This document shows, piece after piece, positions 52,122 to 60,614 of a DNA stretch of 64,000 bases; within the stretch, counting starts at the first letter, position 1, and the number at the start of each line of letters is the position of its first letter. The stretch lies in contig NZ_CM002299.1 of assembly GCF_000153125.2 (NCBI RefSeq), positions 4,257,338 to 4,321,337 on the forward strand, written 5' to 3'. Source of the stretch: Congregibacter litoralis KT71 (GTDB lineage Bacteria; Pseudomonadota; Gammaproteobacteria; Pseudomonadales; Halieaceae). The notes under the pieces were generated by a model that made no database searches, was not told the DNA's origin, and was given only the letters and a program-made list of their open reading frames with translations. Both the position numbers and the translations under genes were made by a program.

Positions 52122-53702
52122 TCAATCAATCATCGGTAAAGAAACATACGCAGAGGTGCCCTTTCCTTCGCGGGAGAGCAAGCGGAAGTCTGCGCTCGCA
52201 CTGCGGCAGAGCTCACTTACGATTCCCAGGCCCAGTCCCTGGCCGTCGGAGTCCATGCCTTTGACGCCAGGTTCAAGCACCGTTTCTAATGTGTTGCTGT
52301 CAATTCCAGCGCCATCATCATGAACCTGAAACACCATCTTGGCACCGCGTCGCCGAAAACCAACGACAATTCGTTTTGCCTGAGCGTGCGCCAGGGCATT
52401 GGACACCAAATTGGTCATGACCCTCATCATGGGCAAGGGTTCGACCAAAACGCTACCTTTGGCACAAACAACGCGCAGTCGGACTCCCTGCTCTTCGGCC
52501 TGTCCTGAGAACATTTGCTCCAACATTTGCGCGAATGTTTGCACATCGACTGCTTCGGCTTCGCCGGAGGTGGAATCACCGGGTTCAAGCTCGGCATCGT
52601 TACTGTGGGTATCCGCAGAGTCATCCCCGACATAGGCGTGGGAAAGACTGGCGATGTAATCAATGGCTCTCGATAGTTTGCCTGCATCGTCGCTTTGCCC
52701 AGCGCGCTGCATTTGGTCTACCGCGTGCCTCAGCGCAATCACCGGTTGCTTGAGGTCGTGCGATACGGTGGCAAGCCTGGATCGATGCTGGCTAGCGGCC
52801 GTCAGTGCATCCTGATAATCCGACCGCGCCTGACTCAGAGCGAGCTGCAACTGCGCCTCGTTACGCTCTGCTTCAAGAACTTGCCGCTCCGCTTTGAGTT
52901 TCTCTCTGGTATTGGCCACGATCTGCCATACCACCGCCGCCAACGAGGACATGGCGTAGAGGAGCGCAGTGAAGCGGTTGAGCTCGTTCATTCGCGCCTG
53001 CGAAAGACCCTCACCGGTGTAATGAACCACTTGTATTGCGATCGCTATACCAGCAAAACCGAGAGGGAAAAAGCGCGTCAGTCTTCGCTGCAGGGGGTCT
53101 CTCACGGACCAGGTCATCGGTGGTAGGGCCTGAGAGACCAGCATCAAAAAGAACAACAGATTTACCGGCAGCCACATGAAAGCGAGAGAGATGTTACCGA
53201 GCCAAAACACACAGCTGGCAGGAAAACACGCAGATATAAGCGCTAACAATTTAAAACCAGGCTTAAACCGTGCCAGAGGATGATGCAGCTCTATTCTTGC
53301 CGAGACGATGATAAAACCAATTGCTGTCGTAGAAGACAGGAGAAGAAACGGCACCACCCAGACAACAAAGTCACCGCCTCCTAAAAGATAAGCCAGGTTG
53401 CCGTCCATACTGGCCACACTGAGGAGCAACAGCGAAAACAAGGCAACATACGCCATCCACTGAAATTCTCGGTAGGCCAGAATCACGGCAGCCGAAACGG
53501 CGATGATGGTTATGGAGAATGTGTAAAAAACGGCATCGCCCATTGCTGGCACATAGTTCTCTGTGAGCGCAGAGGCTCCCGCCGCCCACACTAAAGTGCC
53601 CAGGCCGCATGCAAGCCGCAGAAACCGCTTACAGACTCGAGACTGACTCACACTGCCCGGACGAGCGCGCTTGAGCATTAAATGAGCTAGTGTTTTCACC
53701 AT
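52122..53702 (-). CDS. multi-TM sensor histidine kinase
   Basis: A 526-residue membrane kinase. The ATG at 53702 is favoured by AGGGA nine bases upstream. About seven or eight hydrophobic segments (about residues 30-275) form a membrane sensor with no large periplasmic domain. A coiled coil (AERQVLEAERNEAQLQLALS) leads to the H-box RLATVSHDLKQPVIALRHAV (about 316-335). The ATPase domain shows LVSNALAHA (N-box), HDDGAGID (G1) and GQGLGLGIVSELCR (G2). An acidic insert (about 375-405) separates the dimerisation and ATPase parts. Its partner is the LuxR-type response regulator 84 bp upstream; a TGGGG-N6-CCCCA site lies between them. Confidence 0.88.
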   Translation of the reverse strand: MVKTLAHLMLKRARPGSVSQSRVCKRFLRLACGLGTLVWAAGASALTENYVPAMGDAVFYTFSITIIAVSAAVILAYREFQWMAYVALFSLLLLSVASMDGNLAYLLGGGDFVVWVVPFLLLSSTTAIGFIIVSARIELHHPLARFKPGFKLLALISACFPASCVFWLGNISLAFMWLPVNLLFFLMLVSQALPPMTWSVRDPLQRRLTRFFPLGFAGIAIAIQVVHYTGEGLSQARMNELNRFTALLYAMSSLAAVVWQIVANTREKLKAERQVLEAERNEAQLQLALSQARSDYQDALTAASQHRSRLATVSHDLKQPVIALRHAVDQMQRAGQSDDAGKLSRAIDYIASLSHAYVGDDSADTHSNDAELEPGDSTSGEAEAVDVQTFAQMLEQMFSGQAEEQGVRLRVVCAKGSVLVEPLPMMRVMTNLVSNALAHAQAKRIVVGFRRRGAKMVFQVHDDGAGIDSNTLETVLEPGVKGMDSDGQGLGLGIVSELCRSASADFRLLSREGKGTSAYVSLPMID

Positions 53703-53765
53703 GCCGGATCCCTGATTACCGCCGAATTCTCCTTGCATAGTCGGGGATTGCCTTCGGTGATGCCA

Positions 53766-53781
53766 TGGGGCATTCACCCCA
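53766..53781. promoter_or_regulatory. TGGGG-N6-CCCCA inverted repeat, site 2
   Basis: TGGGGCATTCACCCCA (with flanking A and T extending the symmetry to 18 bp), 63 bp upstream of the histidine kinase ATG at 53702 and 5 bp before the response-regulator stop on the plus-strand scale. It could give the kinase its own promoter. Confidence 0.65.
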
Positions 53782-53786
53782 TATTG

Positions 53787-54455
53787 CTAAGTAGCGTCGA
53801 TCAAACCGTCTTTGAGAGCTCTAGCCATAAGTTGCGCAACGGAGTGCACCTCCAGCTTCAACATAACGCTGCCGCGATGTTTTTCCACTGTTTTAGGACT
53901 GATATTCAGCTCTTGGGCGATTTCTTTATTCGACTTTCCCATGACAATCATGTTGAGCACCTGCCGCTCTCGCCCAGTGAGTGTTTCACCTTGCTGCCCT
54001 TTGCGAATGATGTCCGTAAGCTCCGGCGCGACGTATCGTTCTCCCATCAGAATAAGCGGCAACTTCGCCAGCATATCTCGCGCTGGGCTGAGCTTGCTAA
54101 AGATTGCATCTGCTCCGGCTTCCAAAATGCCCGCCAAAACGCTTGGGGAGGTAACGCCGGTAAAAATAACTATCCGCGTATCCGGACTCCAGCGTCGAAC
54201 GTCGTGAATAATCTCCGCGCCACCGGCGAGGGGCATCGAAACATCAAGAAATAAAAGTCCTGGTCGTTTTGCCTTAATAGCGGCAATCGCTTCAAGCCCG
54301 TTTTCTGCGGTACCGACAATCTCGAAGTTGCCGGGCGAATCCGCCGCTCCGGGTAGCGTCGCCACACTTAACAAATCGTAAATAGCATCACGAATAATGG
54401 AATGGTCGTCGGCGATAACAACGGTAGTGGTTCCTGTGGGCGCTTCGCTGGACAT
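53787..54455 (-). CDS. NarL/LuxR-type response regulator
   Basis: A 222-residue two-component regulator. The receiver domain has VVIADDHSIIRDAI (acidic pocket), the phosphorylatable Asp in LLFLDVSMP (about 72-80) and Lys in FSKLSP. The C-terminal GerE HTH is LTGRERQVLNMIVMGKSNKEIA followed by ISPKTVEKHRGSVMLKL. AAGGAG six bases upstream supports the ATG at 54455 over a GTG at 54461. It is cotranscribed with, or overlaps the control region of, the kinase gene and is the best candidate to bind the TGGGG-N6-CCCCA sites. Confidence 0.92.
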   Translation of the reverse strand: MSSEAPTGTTTVVIADDHSIIRDAIYDLLSVATLPGAADSPGNFEIVGTAENGLEAIAAIKAKRPGLLFLDVSMPLAGGAEIIHDVRRWSPDTRIVIFTGVTSPSVLAGILEAGADAIFSKLSPARDMLAKLPLILMGERYVAPELTDIIRKGQQGETLTGRERQVLNMIVMGKSNKEIAQELNISPKTVEKHRGSVMLKLEVHSVAQLMARALKDGLIDAT

Positions 54456-54670
54456 TCGCACTCCTTAATTCGCCAACGATTAGTGTGGGCACGCAACGTA
54501 CATTCCATACGAATGACGCGAAGGTTGGGGAGTGGTTATTGGAGCACGAAGTGTTGTCAGGGGAAAGACATAGAGTACAAAGGAGGGCTGAGCAATGACG
54601 GTGGCTGTTGGACTACGTCTCCAAACCAACAGTGTTATCTAAATCGGGTCAATCTCCCATTCGTTCGAGT

Positions 54671-55990
54671 TCAGTCCGCGCTGTCGATAGAAGTTACAAC
54701 ACCGTTAAAAAGCATAGTGCCTGTAGAGCGTTCTACAATAGCGAAGCTGAACGGGCGATCCACTATGATTTCGCGGCGGGGATAAGATCGTCTGACACTG
54801 GTAACGCCAACCTTTCCGAGCACAACTGTGACGGCAGCCGCCTTCACTCCCTTTTCATCAAGCTCCAGTCGAGTGTCCTGTTTGATCAGACGAACGTAGG
54901 AAGGTAACTCACTCATACGCCCAAAATCGGCGCTTTGGCTAAACAGGCCCTCAATCCCCATAGCCTTGGGCAGCTGGCTAGTAGCCGTCATTTCCACGGC
55001 GTCGTTAAATGCGAAAACAGGCATCTGAATAGTCAATTCGTTTAACGCTCCCGTATTAGACAATACGGCGGCGATGACTTCCTGAGCGCCGGGTATTGAA
55101 TCCTGAAGCAGCCACGACCAGACATCGTCCGTGTCACTTGAAGGCATGTGCACTATGAATGAATACTTTCCGCCTGAAAAAGGCAGCTCAAAGGCAGAGC
55201 TCCCATCGGCAAAGTCAGCAACGGGAGCTATATGATCATTACTGCGAAACGTTTCTGCCGGCTGCAGATTGCCCTCCACGTTGACGAAACGGTAGCCGTC
55301 GTAGATGGGAAGTCGTCGCGCAGATATCGCCCAGGCTCCCTCAAACGTCGCCGCATTAATAATCGCCCAGTCCAGGCACTCCAGTGTTTTCTGGTTAATA
55401 ACCTTTTGAACCAACCCCCTCGTCTGCTCTTCAACCCAGGAGTTAATCACGCCGGGAGACTCCGGCGACACGAAATCCAGTGAACGATCGCCAGCGTTAT
55501 AGAGGCTTGCTGCTTGCTTCAGAAAAGTGTCCTTAAACTCGAAGGCGTCAGTACGCTGCTGGCATGCAGGGGGGGAATCATTACCACTGTGGGCCCACAG
55601 CGAACTACTGAGGCTGAAAGCTCCTTGGGAGACGCCTTCGAGAAACGGAGAACTTATCGCTTTTGCGAGTGCCGGCGCGACTTCGCTCAACTCCGTGTCA
55701 CTGTTTTGAAGCAAGCGGCGGTTCAAGAGATCCCTTGTCGTTGTGCCCGCTCCCTCGCTAAGTAGAGCCAGTGCATAGTAAAGAGACACTGAGGAAATCA
55801 TGGCATTGCTTTGACTGCCGTACTCCAGACGGGCGAGCAACAAATCGCTGGCTATAGCGTTAATAGACGTTGCGTCCTGTAACTCTTGGGGACGAAGTGA
55901 TTCCGCGCTGATGTCCCCGGACTGTGCGCTAACCAAACCGGAGCAAGCGCAGTGCATTACTAAACCAAAAATAAAAAGTCGGAGTCTCAT
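54671..55990 (-). CDS. serpin (serine protease inhibitor), exported
   Basis: A 439-residue exported serpin. A signal peptide (to about LVSAQ) precedes the serpin fold: NAMISSVSLYYALALLSEGAG (about 63-83, helix B/C), AIINAATFEGAWA (about 212-224, strand 3A, usual NALYFKG) and LDEKGVKAAAVT (about 375-386, the reactive-loop hinge). The family signature VDRPFSFAIVERSTGTMLF is about 20 residues from the C-terminus. Serpins trap target proteases by loop insertion. The Ala-rich hinge suggests an inhibitory rather than inert form; the reactive bond falls in the GKVGVTSVRRSYP stretch, where Arg residues could suit trypsin-like targets. The ATG at 55990 has AAGG nine bases upstream; one at 56005 is possible. 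Confidence 0.88.
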   Translation of the reverse strand: MRLRLFIFGLVMHCACSGLVSAQSGDISAESLRPQELQDATSINAIASDLLLARLEYGSQSNAMISSVSLYYALALLSEGAGTTTRDLLNRRLLQNSDTELSEVAPALAKAISSPFLEGVSQGAFSLSSSLWAHSGNDSPPACQQRTDAFEFKDTFLKQAASLYNAGDRSLDFVSPESPGVINSWVEEQTRGLVQKVINQKTLECLDWAIINAATFEGAWAISARRLPIYDGYRFVNVEGNLQPAETFRSNDHIAPVADFADGSSAFELPFSGGKYSFIVHMPSSDTDDVWSWLLQDSIPGAQEVIAAVLSNTGALNELTIQMPVFAFNDAVEMTATSQLPKAMGIEGLFSQSADFGRMSELPSYVRLIKQDTRLELDEKGVKAAAVTVVLGKVGVTSVRRSYPRREIIVDRPFSFAIVERSTGTMLFNGVVTSIDSAD

Positions 55991-56077
55991 AAAAACCTTA
56001 CGCATCGACAGAAGGGCGCCCCATGGGTGGGGTCATTACACGTGGCGCCGCAAAAAGTGCCGCTAGACCAGGTAACG

Positions 56078-57865
56078 CTAGAAGTCATACAGGTACTGAT
56101 CTCGCGTATTGGTCACGACACCCAGTTCAGCACCCAGCCCTACGCCGCCGCCCAGGCTAAAGCCGGTGGGCACCAAGCCGCGCTCAGGGAAGTTAATGGA
56201 TACGCCCACCGAGCCAAGGAGTTTGCCCGAGAAGCTCACACTTTTACCTCGTTCAACGACCCAGTGCTTGGTAGGTACACCCTCACCAGACAGGCTCACA
56301 CTGACGTCAGCGCCCGCGGCCCCGCCAGCGCCACTGCTTAATCCCGTTGAAAACAGGTAACGTCCATCTGGGGCACGATCGAGGGGTATCGCGTAACCGA
56401 CGCCGACTTCAGCACCGACGCCTGCTACTGCTCCAGCGCCCAGGCCGATAACCAGAGATTTGGGGAAGTAACCCAACACTCGTGCACCGTATTCTTTTAG
56501 GTCATCCGGAGAGACACCACATATTTTCAGGAGCTCATTAGCACCATTCTCCGATCGACGACGCATCACCTCCTTCATTTTTTCGTAGTTCTCAGGACGC
56601 ATCAAACAAGTGCGCAGATTGTTTATGGGCGTATCGACCCCTAATGACTCTACCGCAGCAAACATTTGTTTCGCCGCTTCTGCGTACTCTTCTTTGGAAT
56701 ATTTGCGGTAGCACATACCCTCGTTCGGAACGATCCCGGGGCGGTAGGAATTCCCATCGTCGCACCAGTGTTTTGGGTTAGCGTTCCAGCAGCTTTTTTG
56801 GTTATCGCCGCCGCAGTTGGGCGTCGGGTCAGTTCCCGGACGAATGCAGCGGCCCTCGCCGGGTTTGCCCGTACCAAAATACTCTAAGCCCGCGTCACAC
56901 CAAGCTGCAGAGCTGACATTCCAGCAACTGGATTGGCCGAGACCACCACAATTCGGGGTCGGGTCCGTGCCGGGTACAAAGCAGGTGCCATCGCCTGGCT
57001 TGCCACTGCCGAAATACTGAAGGCCCTCGTCACACCACTTCTTGGGATCTACGTTCCAGCAGCTCTTCTGCCCTTTACCGCCGCAATTGGGTGTCTTGTC
57101 GGATCCGGGCTTTAAGCAGCGCCCACCACCCGGCTGGCCGTTGCCGTCGTATTCCAGACCGGGGTCGCACCAGAGTTTTGGATTGGCATTCCAGCAGCTC
57201 GATTGACCGAGACCACCGCAGCTGGGTGTAGGGTCTGTGCCGGGAACCACGCAGGTGCCATCGCCGGGTTTGCCACTGCCGTAGTACTGCAGCCCTTTAT
57301 CACACCATTTTTTCGGGTCTACATTCCAGCAGCTTTTCTGTCCTTTACCGCCGCAATTGGGTGTCTTGTCGGATCCGGGCTTCAGGCAGCGCCCACCCCC
57401 CGGCTGGCCGTTGCCGTCATATTCCAGGCCTTTATCACACCACTTCTTGGGATCAATATTCCAGCAGCTTTTCTGATTCAAGCCACCGCAGTCCGGTGTT
57501 GGGTCAGTGCCAGCTTTTCGGCAACGTCCCTCGCCGGGCTTACCTGTGCCTACGTACACAAGGTCGCCCTTGCACCACTTGTTTTTGTCTACATTCCAGC
57601 AGCTTTTCTGATTCAAGCCGCCGCAGGAAGGCTTGGGTTTAGGCTTTGATGTTCTTTTGACGCAGCGACCACCTCCCGGCTTGCCATTGCCTACGTACTT
57701 GAGGTCTCCATCACACCATTTGTCCGGATTGAGACTCCAGCAGCTTTTCTGGTTCAAACCGCCGCAGTCGTCTTTCGCTGATGCCGGGCTGGGAAGTAGT
57801 AAGACACCTGCCGCAAGCACTATGGCGAAGAAAAATGTCATGGCCCGGATGTTTAGCGTAATCAT
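56078..57865 (-). CDS. exported protein with eight 45-residue Cys-rich repeats
   Basis: A 595-residue exported protein. AGGA eight bases upstream supports the ATG at 57865, which opens a signal peptide ending ASA. Residues about 34-385 form eight tandem repeats of about 45 residues, each with four Cys: CGGxxQxSCWN, then a WC pair, then a GLxYxGxGxPGxGxC part, joined by GTDPTPN-like links. The next 90 residues are helical with two Cys (LRTCLMRPENYEKM, LLKICGVSPDDL). The last 150 are Gly-rich and beta (GLGAGAVAGVGAEVGVGYA), ending in YLYDF. The same architecture with four repeats is encoded at 59057-60355. The repeat could be a disulfide-bonded adhesion or wall-binding module; I do not recognise it. 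Confidence 0.82.
   Translation of the reverse strand: MITLNIRAMTFFFAIVLAAGVLLLPSPASAKDDCGGLNQKSCWSLNPDKWCDGDLKYVGNGKPGGGRCVKRTSKPKPKPSCGGLNQKSCWNVDKNKWCKGDLVYVGTGKPGEGRCRKAGTDPTPDCGGLNQKSCWNIDPKKWCDKGLEYDGNGQPGGGRCLKPGSDKTPNCGGKGQKSCWNVDPKKWCDKGLQYYGSGKPGDGTCVVPGTDPTPSCGGLGQSSCWNANPKLWCDPGLEYDGNGQPGGGRCLKPGSDKTPNCGGKGQKSCWNVDPKKWCDEGLQYFGSGKPGDGTCFVPGTDPTPNCGGLGQSSCWNVSSAAWCDAGLEYFGTGKPGEGRCIRPGTDPTPNCGGDNQKSCWNANPKHWCDDGNSYRPGIVPNEGMCYRKYSKEEYAEAAKQMFAAVESLGVDTPINNLRTCLMRPENYEKMKEVMRRRSENGANELLKICGVSPDDLKEYGARVLGYFPKSLVIGLGAGAVAGVGAEVGVGYAIPLDRAPDGRYLFSTGLSSGAGGAAGADVSVSLSGEGVPTKHWVVERGKSVSFSGKLLGSVGVSINFPERGLVPTGFSLGGGVGLGAELGVVTNTRDQYLYDF
56972..57425 (-). repeat. 270-bp internal duplication in the Cys-rich repeat gene
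   Basis: The blocks around 56972-57155 and 57238-57425 are nearly identical at DNA level with an offset of exactly 270 bp (for example GTGTCTTGTCGGATCCGGGC at 57091 and 57361). This is a recent duplication of a two-repeat (90-residue) unit. Confidence 0.7.
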
Positions 57866-57946
57866 GTTCAATTCCTGTCTATTTGGCTCGGGTCGCAACA
57901 ATCCTGGGTCGCAACAAAGAAGAGTCTGGAATGCGCGTGGCGCACT

Positions 57947-58876
57947 TTACTGCCAGGGGTTGACGGGTGGCTGACCTTGATCAGGGTCAACCGTAGGTTC
58001 ACCGGGTACGGGCTGACCAGGAATAGGCTGTGGCTGAGGATATGCAGGTGGCTGACCGTAACCCGGTTGCTGACCATACCCTGGCGGTTGACCATATCCT
58101 GGCTGCTCACCATATCCGGGAGGCTGACCATATGCTGGCGGTTGACCGTATCCCGGTTGCTCACCATATCCGGGAGGCTGACCATACGCTGGCGGTTGAC
58201 CGTATCCCGGTTGCTCACCATATCCGGGAGGCTGACCATATGCTGGTGGTTGACCGTATCCTGGCTGCTCACCATATCCCGGTGGCTGGCCATATGCTGG
58301 CGGTTGACCATATCCGGGAGGCTGACCATAAGCAGGCGGCTGACCGAAACCAGGCTGCGCGCCACAGCCCTGTCCTGAAGTCATACAGGACTTTTCAAAC
58401 TCAAAAGCTTGTTGATCCGTGATGCTAACCGGCATCAGCTTGTACTTTACCGGTCCAAGCATGCCTGCCACGTTCACATCCAACAGACCGTCCGGCGTGA
58501 TCGTCGCGTTAAACTGGCCTACCAGCGGAAGATCCTTGCCCGTGTATTGTCCAGGTCCTGTGCGGCGCAGCTCGCTGATTACGACCATCATCGGTTCGAC
58601 CTTGAGCACGAACATGTGCACCCACGGATCAACGACATAGGCGCGGCCTCGATCAATGCGGATACGTTTGCGAATCGAACTGATCATCCACTCGCCATCG
58701 ATAGGCATAGCGTCCGTGGCGGGCACGTCCGTCATCATCGGCAGAAATGCGGGTATCTGGGGGACTTCCGGAATTGTCGGGATGCCCGGGATTTGAGCGT
58801 TACTTTTGACACTCACTAACAGCAGTGCCGCCAAGCCGATAAGTGATGAAACTTTGATTGTTCTTTTACTTTCCAT
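57947..58876 (-). CDS. exported protein with C-terminal GYGQPP repeats
   Basis: A 309-residue exported protein. AGGAG eight bases upstream supports the ATG at 58876; a signal peptide ends SNAQ (about residue 28). Residues about 45-175 are a beta-rich domain ([56 protein letters not shown]). Two Cys follow (SCMTSGQGC). The C-terminal 120 residues are low-complexity repeats of [12 protein letters not shown] and GYGEQP, a type that tends to be disordered or phase-separating and is also seen in surface proteins. It lies between the two Cys-repeat genes, with a TGGGG-N6-CCCCA site 69 bp upstream. The function is unknown. Confidence 0.78.
   Translation of the reverse strand: MESKRTIKVSSLIGLAALLLVSVKSNAQIPGIPTIPEVPQIPAFLPMMTDVPATDAMPIDGEWMISSIRKRIRIDRGRAYVVDPWVHMFVLKVEPMMVVISELRRTGPGQYTGKDLPLVGQFNATITPDGLLDVNVAGMLGPVKYKLMPVSITDQQAFEFEKSCMTSGQGCGAQPGFGQPPAYGQPPGYGQPPAYGQPPGYGEQPGYGQPPAYGQPPGYGEQPGYGQPPAYGQPPGYGEQPGYGQPPAYGQPPGYGEQPGYGQPPGYGQQPGYGQPPAYPQPQPIPGQPVPGEPTVDPDQGQPPVNPWQ
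58040..58350 (-). repeat. 54-bp tandem repeats encoding [18 protein letters not shown]
   Basis: An 18-residue (54-bp) unit is repeated about four times with flanking partial copies, inside the coding sequence at 57947-58876. Copies differ by only a few bases, so the length is likely to vary between strains. Confidence 0.75.
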
Positions 58877-58945
58877 GTCGAACTCCTGGTGTCGTTCTTT
58901 CGTAAGCGTTGAAGTTAGTCTATGACTGGACGATGGCATCGGGTA

Positions 58946-58961
58946 TGGGGTAAATCCCCCA
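58946..58961. promoter_or_regulatory. TGGGG-N6-CCCCA inverted repeat, site 3
   Basis: TGGGGTAAATCCCCCA, 69 bp upstream of the GYGQPP-repeat protein ATG at 58876. It shares the TGGGGTAAA left half with sites 1 and 4. Confidence 0.65.
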
Positions 58962-59056
58962 AACTGCCCTAACCGGCTTGTGACTGCCAAATGTGCTTTG
59001 TAGAAAACCCCACCAACGCTTCTAAAGCTTGCGTAACGCTGATGGGAATATACCAA

Positions 59057-60355
59057 TTAAAAGTTGTAGAGGTACTGTGCGACGGTGCCGGTTACCACAC
59101 CCACTTCCGCACCGGCGCCTGCTCCGCCGCTCACGGTGATACCGATTGGTTTTGCGGAGTCCGTTCCAAAGTCGACGGCTACACCACCGCCATACACGGC
59201 CTTTCCTGAGTAACTCACACTTACACCGTTGGAGCGGGCCCAGTGATTGCTAGGCATCTCTTCATAGCCCAAGCCCAAAGCCAGATCGACGCCTGCCGAG
59301 ACACCAACGCCTGCCGCGAGTCCACCTGCCACATAGAACCGGGCTTCGGGGGCACTGCGCAGGGTGACGTGATAGCCGATCGCGCCCTCAATACCGCCGT
59401 AGGCAACGGCACTGCCCACGACCGCAATGGACAAGTTCCAACTTTTGGCACTAGCCGCAGACTGTGAGCTGTTGCGGGTACCATTCATGGTGCGAAAACC
59501 TGATGATCGGCTGCCCGAGGAAAACCCAAGCATCTGATTTCCGAATTCGGCGAGTGCTTGTGGTGATGCGCCGCAGTTGGCCAGAACGCTATTCACGCCA
59601 TTTTTTGAGCGATTTTTCATTGCATCGCGAAGTCGCGCAAAGTTCTCAGGTCGTTTCAGGCAAGAGCGAAGTTGTTCGAGGGGGTTGTTTTGGCCCAGGT
59701 TCGCGACGCGCTGAGCAATGGGCCCGGCAACGTCTCGAAGATCCTCATCTTCGATGCGCTCTATGCAGGTACCCTGACCCGGGATGCCCGTAGGCTTGTA
59801 CTTCAGATCTCCCCGGCACCACTTCGTAGGGTTAACCGACCAGCAGCTTGACTGGTTCAAACCACCGCATTGCTTCACCTTACGGGCAACGCAGGTGCCC
59901 TTGCCCGGAACGCCCGTGGGCTTGTACTGCAGATCACCGCTGCACCACTCCGTTGGATTCGCACTCCAGCAGCTTGACTGGTTCAAACCACCGCATTGCT
60001 TCACTTTCCGGGCGACACAGGTGCCCGTGCCGGGCACTCCCGTAGGCTTGTACTGGAGGTCACCTTTGCACCACTTTTTTGGGTTGGCGTTCCAGCAGCT
60101 TGATTGATTAAGTCCACCGCATGTTTTCTTAGGACGGGACGTGCTCTTTTTCTTTACACAGCGGCCTTGCCCGGGTTTACCGTTACCGCGGTAGCTCAAG
60201 CCGCTGTCGCACCATTTCTTTGGATTGATATTCCAACAGCTTTTCTGATGTAAACCACCACAATTGGCGCCGGCCTGGGCCTGCTCTGCGGCGGGTAGCG
60301 TAAAAAATAGCGCCAGGGAAAAAACCAAGGCTGCTTTGCTTGCAAGAGTTTTCAT
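59057..60355 (-). CDS. exported protein with four Cys-rich repeats, paralogue of the 56078-57865 product
   Basis: A 432-residue exported protein built like its neighbour's product. A signal peptide (to about AQAG, residue 29) precedes four Cys-rich repeats of about 42 residues (CGGLNQSSCWN, WCKGDLQY, PTGVPGTGTC). A helical region with paired Cys follows (LRSCLKRPENFARL, LANCGASPQAL), then a Gly-rich beta C-terminus (YGGIEGAIGYH; GGAGAGAEVGVVTG) ending YLYNF. The shared C-terminal ending suggests both belong to one family of barrel-like or self-assembling surface proteins. The TGGGG-N6-CCCCA site is 66 bp upstream. The ribosome binding site before the ATG at 60355 is weak. Confidence 0.8.
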   Translation of the reverse strand: MKTLASKAALVFSLALFFTLPAAEQAQAGANCGGLHQKSCWNINPKKWCDSGLSYRGNGKPGQGRCVKKKSTSRPKKTCGGLNQSSCWNANPKKWCKGDLQYKPTGVPGTGTCVARKVKQCGGLNQSSCWSANPTEWCSGDLQYKPTGVPGKGTCVARKVKQCGGLNQSSCWSVNPTKWCRGDLKYKPTGIPGQGTCIERIEDEDLRDVAGPIAQRVANLGQNNPLEQLRSCLKRPENFARLRDAMKNRSKNGVNSVLANCGASPQALAEFGNQMLGFSSGSRSSGFRTMNGTRNSSQSAASAKSWNLSIAVVGSAVAYGGIEGAIGYHVTLRSAPEARFYVAGGLAAGVGVSAGVDLALGLGYEEMPSNHWARSNGVSVSYSGKAVYGGGVAVDFGTDSAKPIGITVSGGAGAGAEVGVVTGTVAQYLYNF

Positions 60356-60421
60356 GATGAGTCTGTCCCGTTGTTGCGTTAACCGTGGGGACAGGCTACG
60401 TATCAGACGCGTGCTATTGGA

Positions 60422-60437
60422 TGGGGTAAAAACCCCA
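60422..60437. promoter_or_regulatory. TGGGG-N6-CCCCA inverted repeat, site 4
   Basis: TGGGGTAAAAACCCCA, 66 bp upstream of the ATG at 60355 of the four-repeat Cys-rich protein. Confidence 0.65.
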
Positions 60438-60569
60438 AATTGCATGCATGGGCATGGGAAATAAGTCGCAGGTATACGAGAGATGGTTTGCGGACATCAA
60501 TCGCCGCTTGTGCCGCCACCATCAGGCAAAATTGATCACAGGAGGTTTAGGCATACATGTCCATTTAGA

Positions 60570-60589
60570 CCATGGTCCATGGTCCATGG
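60570..60589. repeat. three tandem CCATGG copies, period 7
   Basis: CCATGG occurs three times joined by single T bases, in the gene-free stretch between the dioxygenase stop and the Cys-rich protein promoter. No function is evident. Confidence 0.4.
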
Positions 60590-60614
60590 CGGATCCTTGC
60601 GCCTAAACGTTCCC

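Noticed and set aside
56019..56032. A fifth TGGGG-type site before the serpin
   Set aside because: The half-sites are in the opposite order (CCCCA-N4-TGGGG) with different spacing and position, so it does not fit the motif.
58040..58350. Possible CRISPR array from regular short repeats
   Set aside because: The repeats are contiguous 18-base multiples in frame with a signal-peptide-bearing protein; there are no unique spacers and no cas genes.
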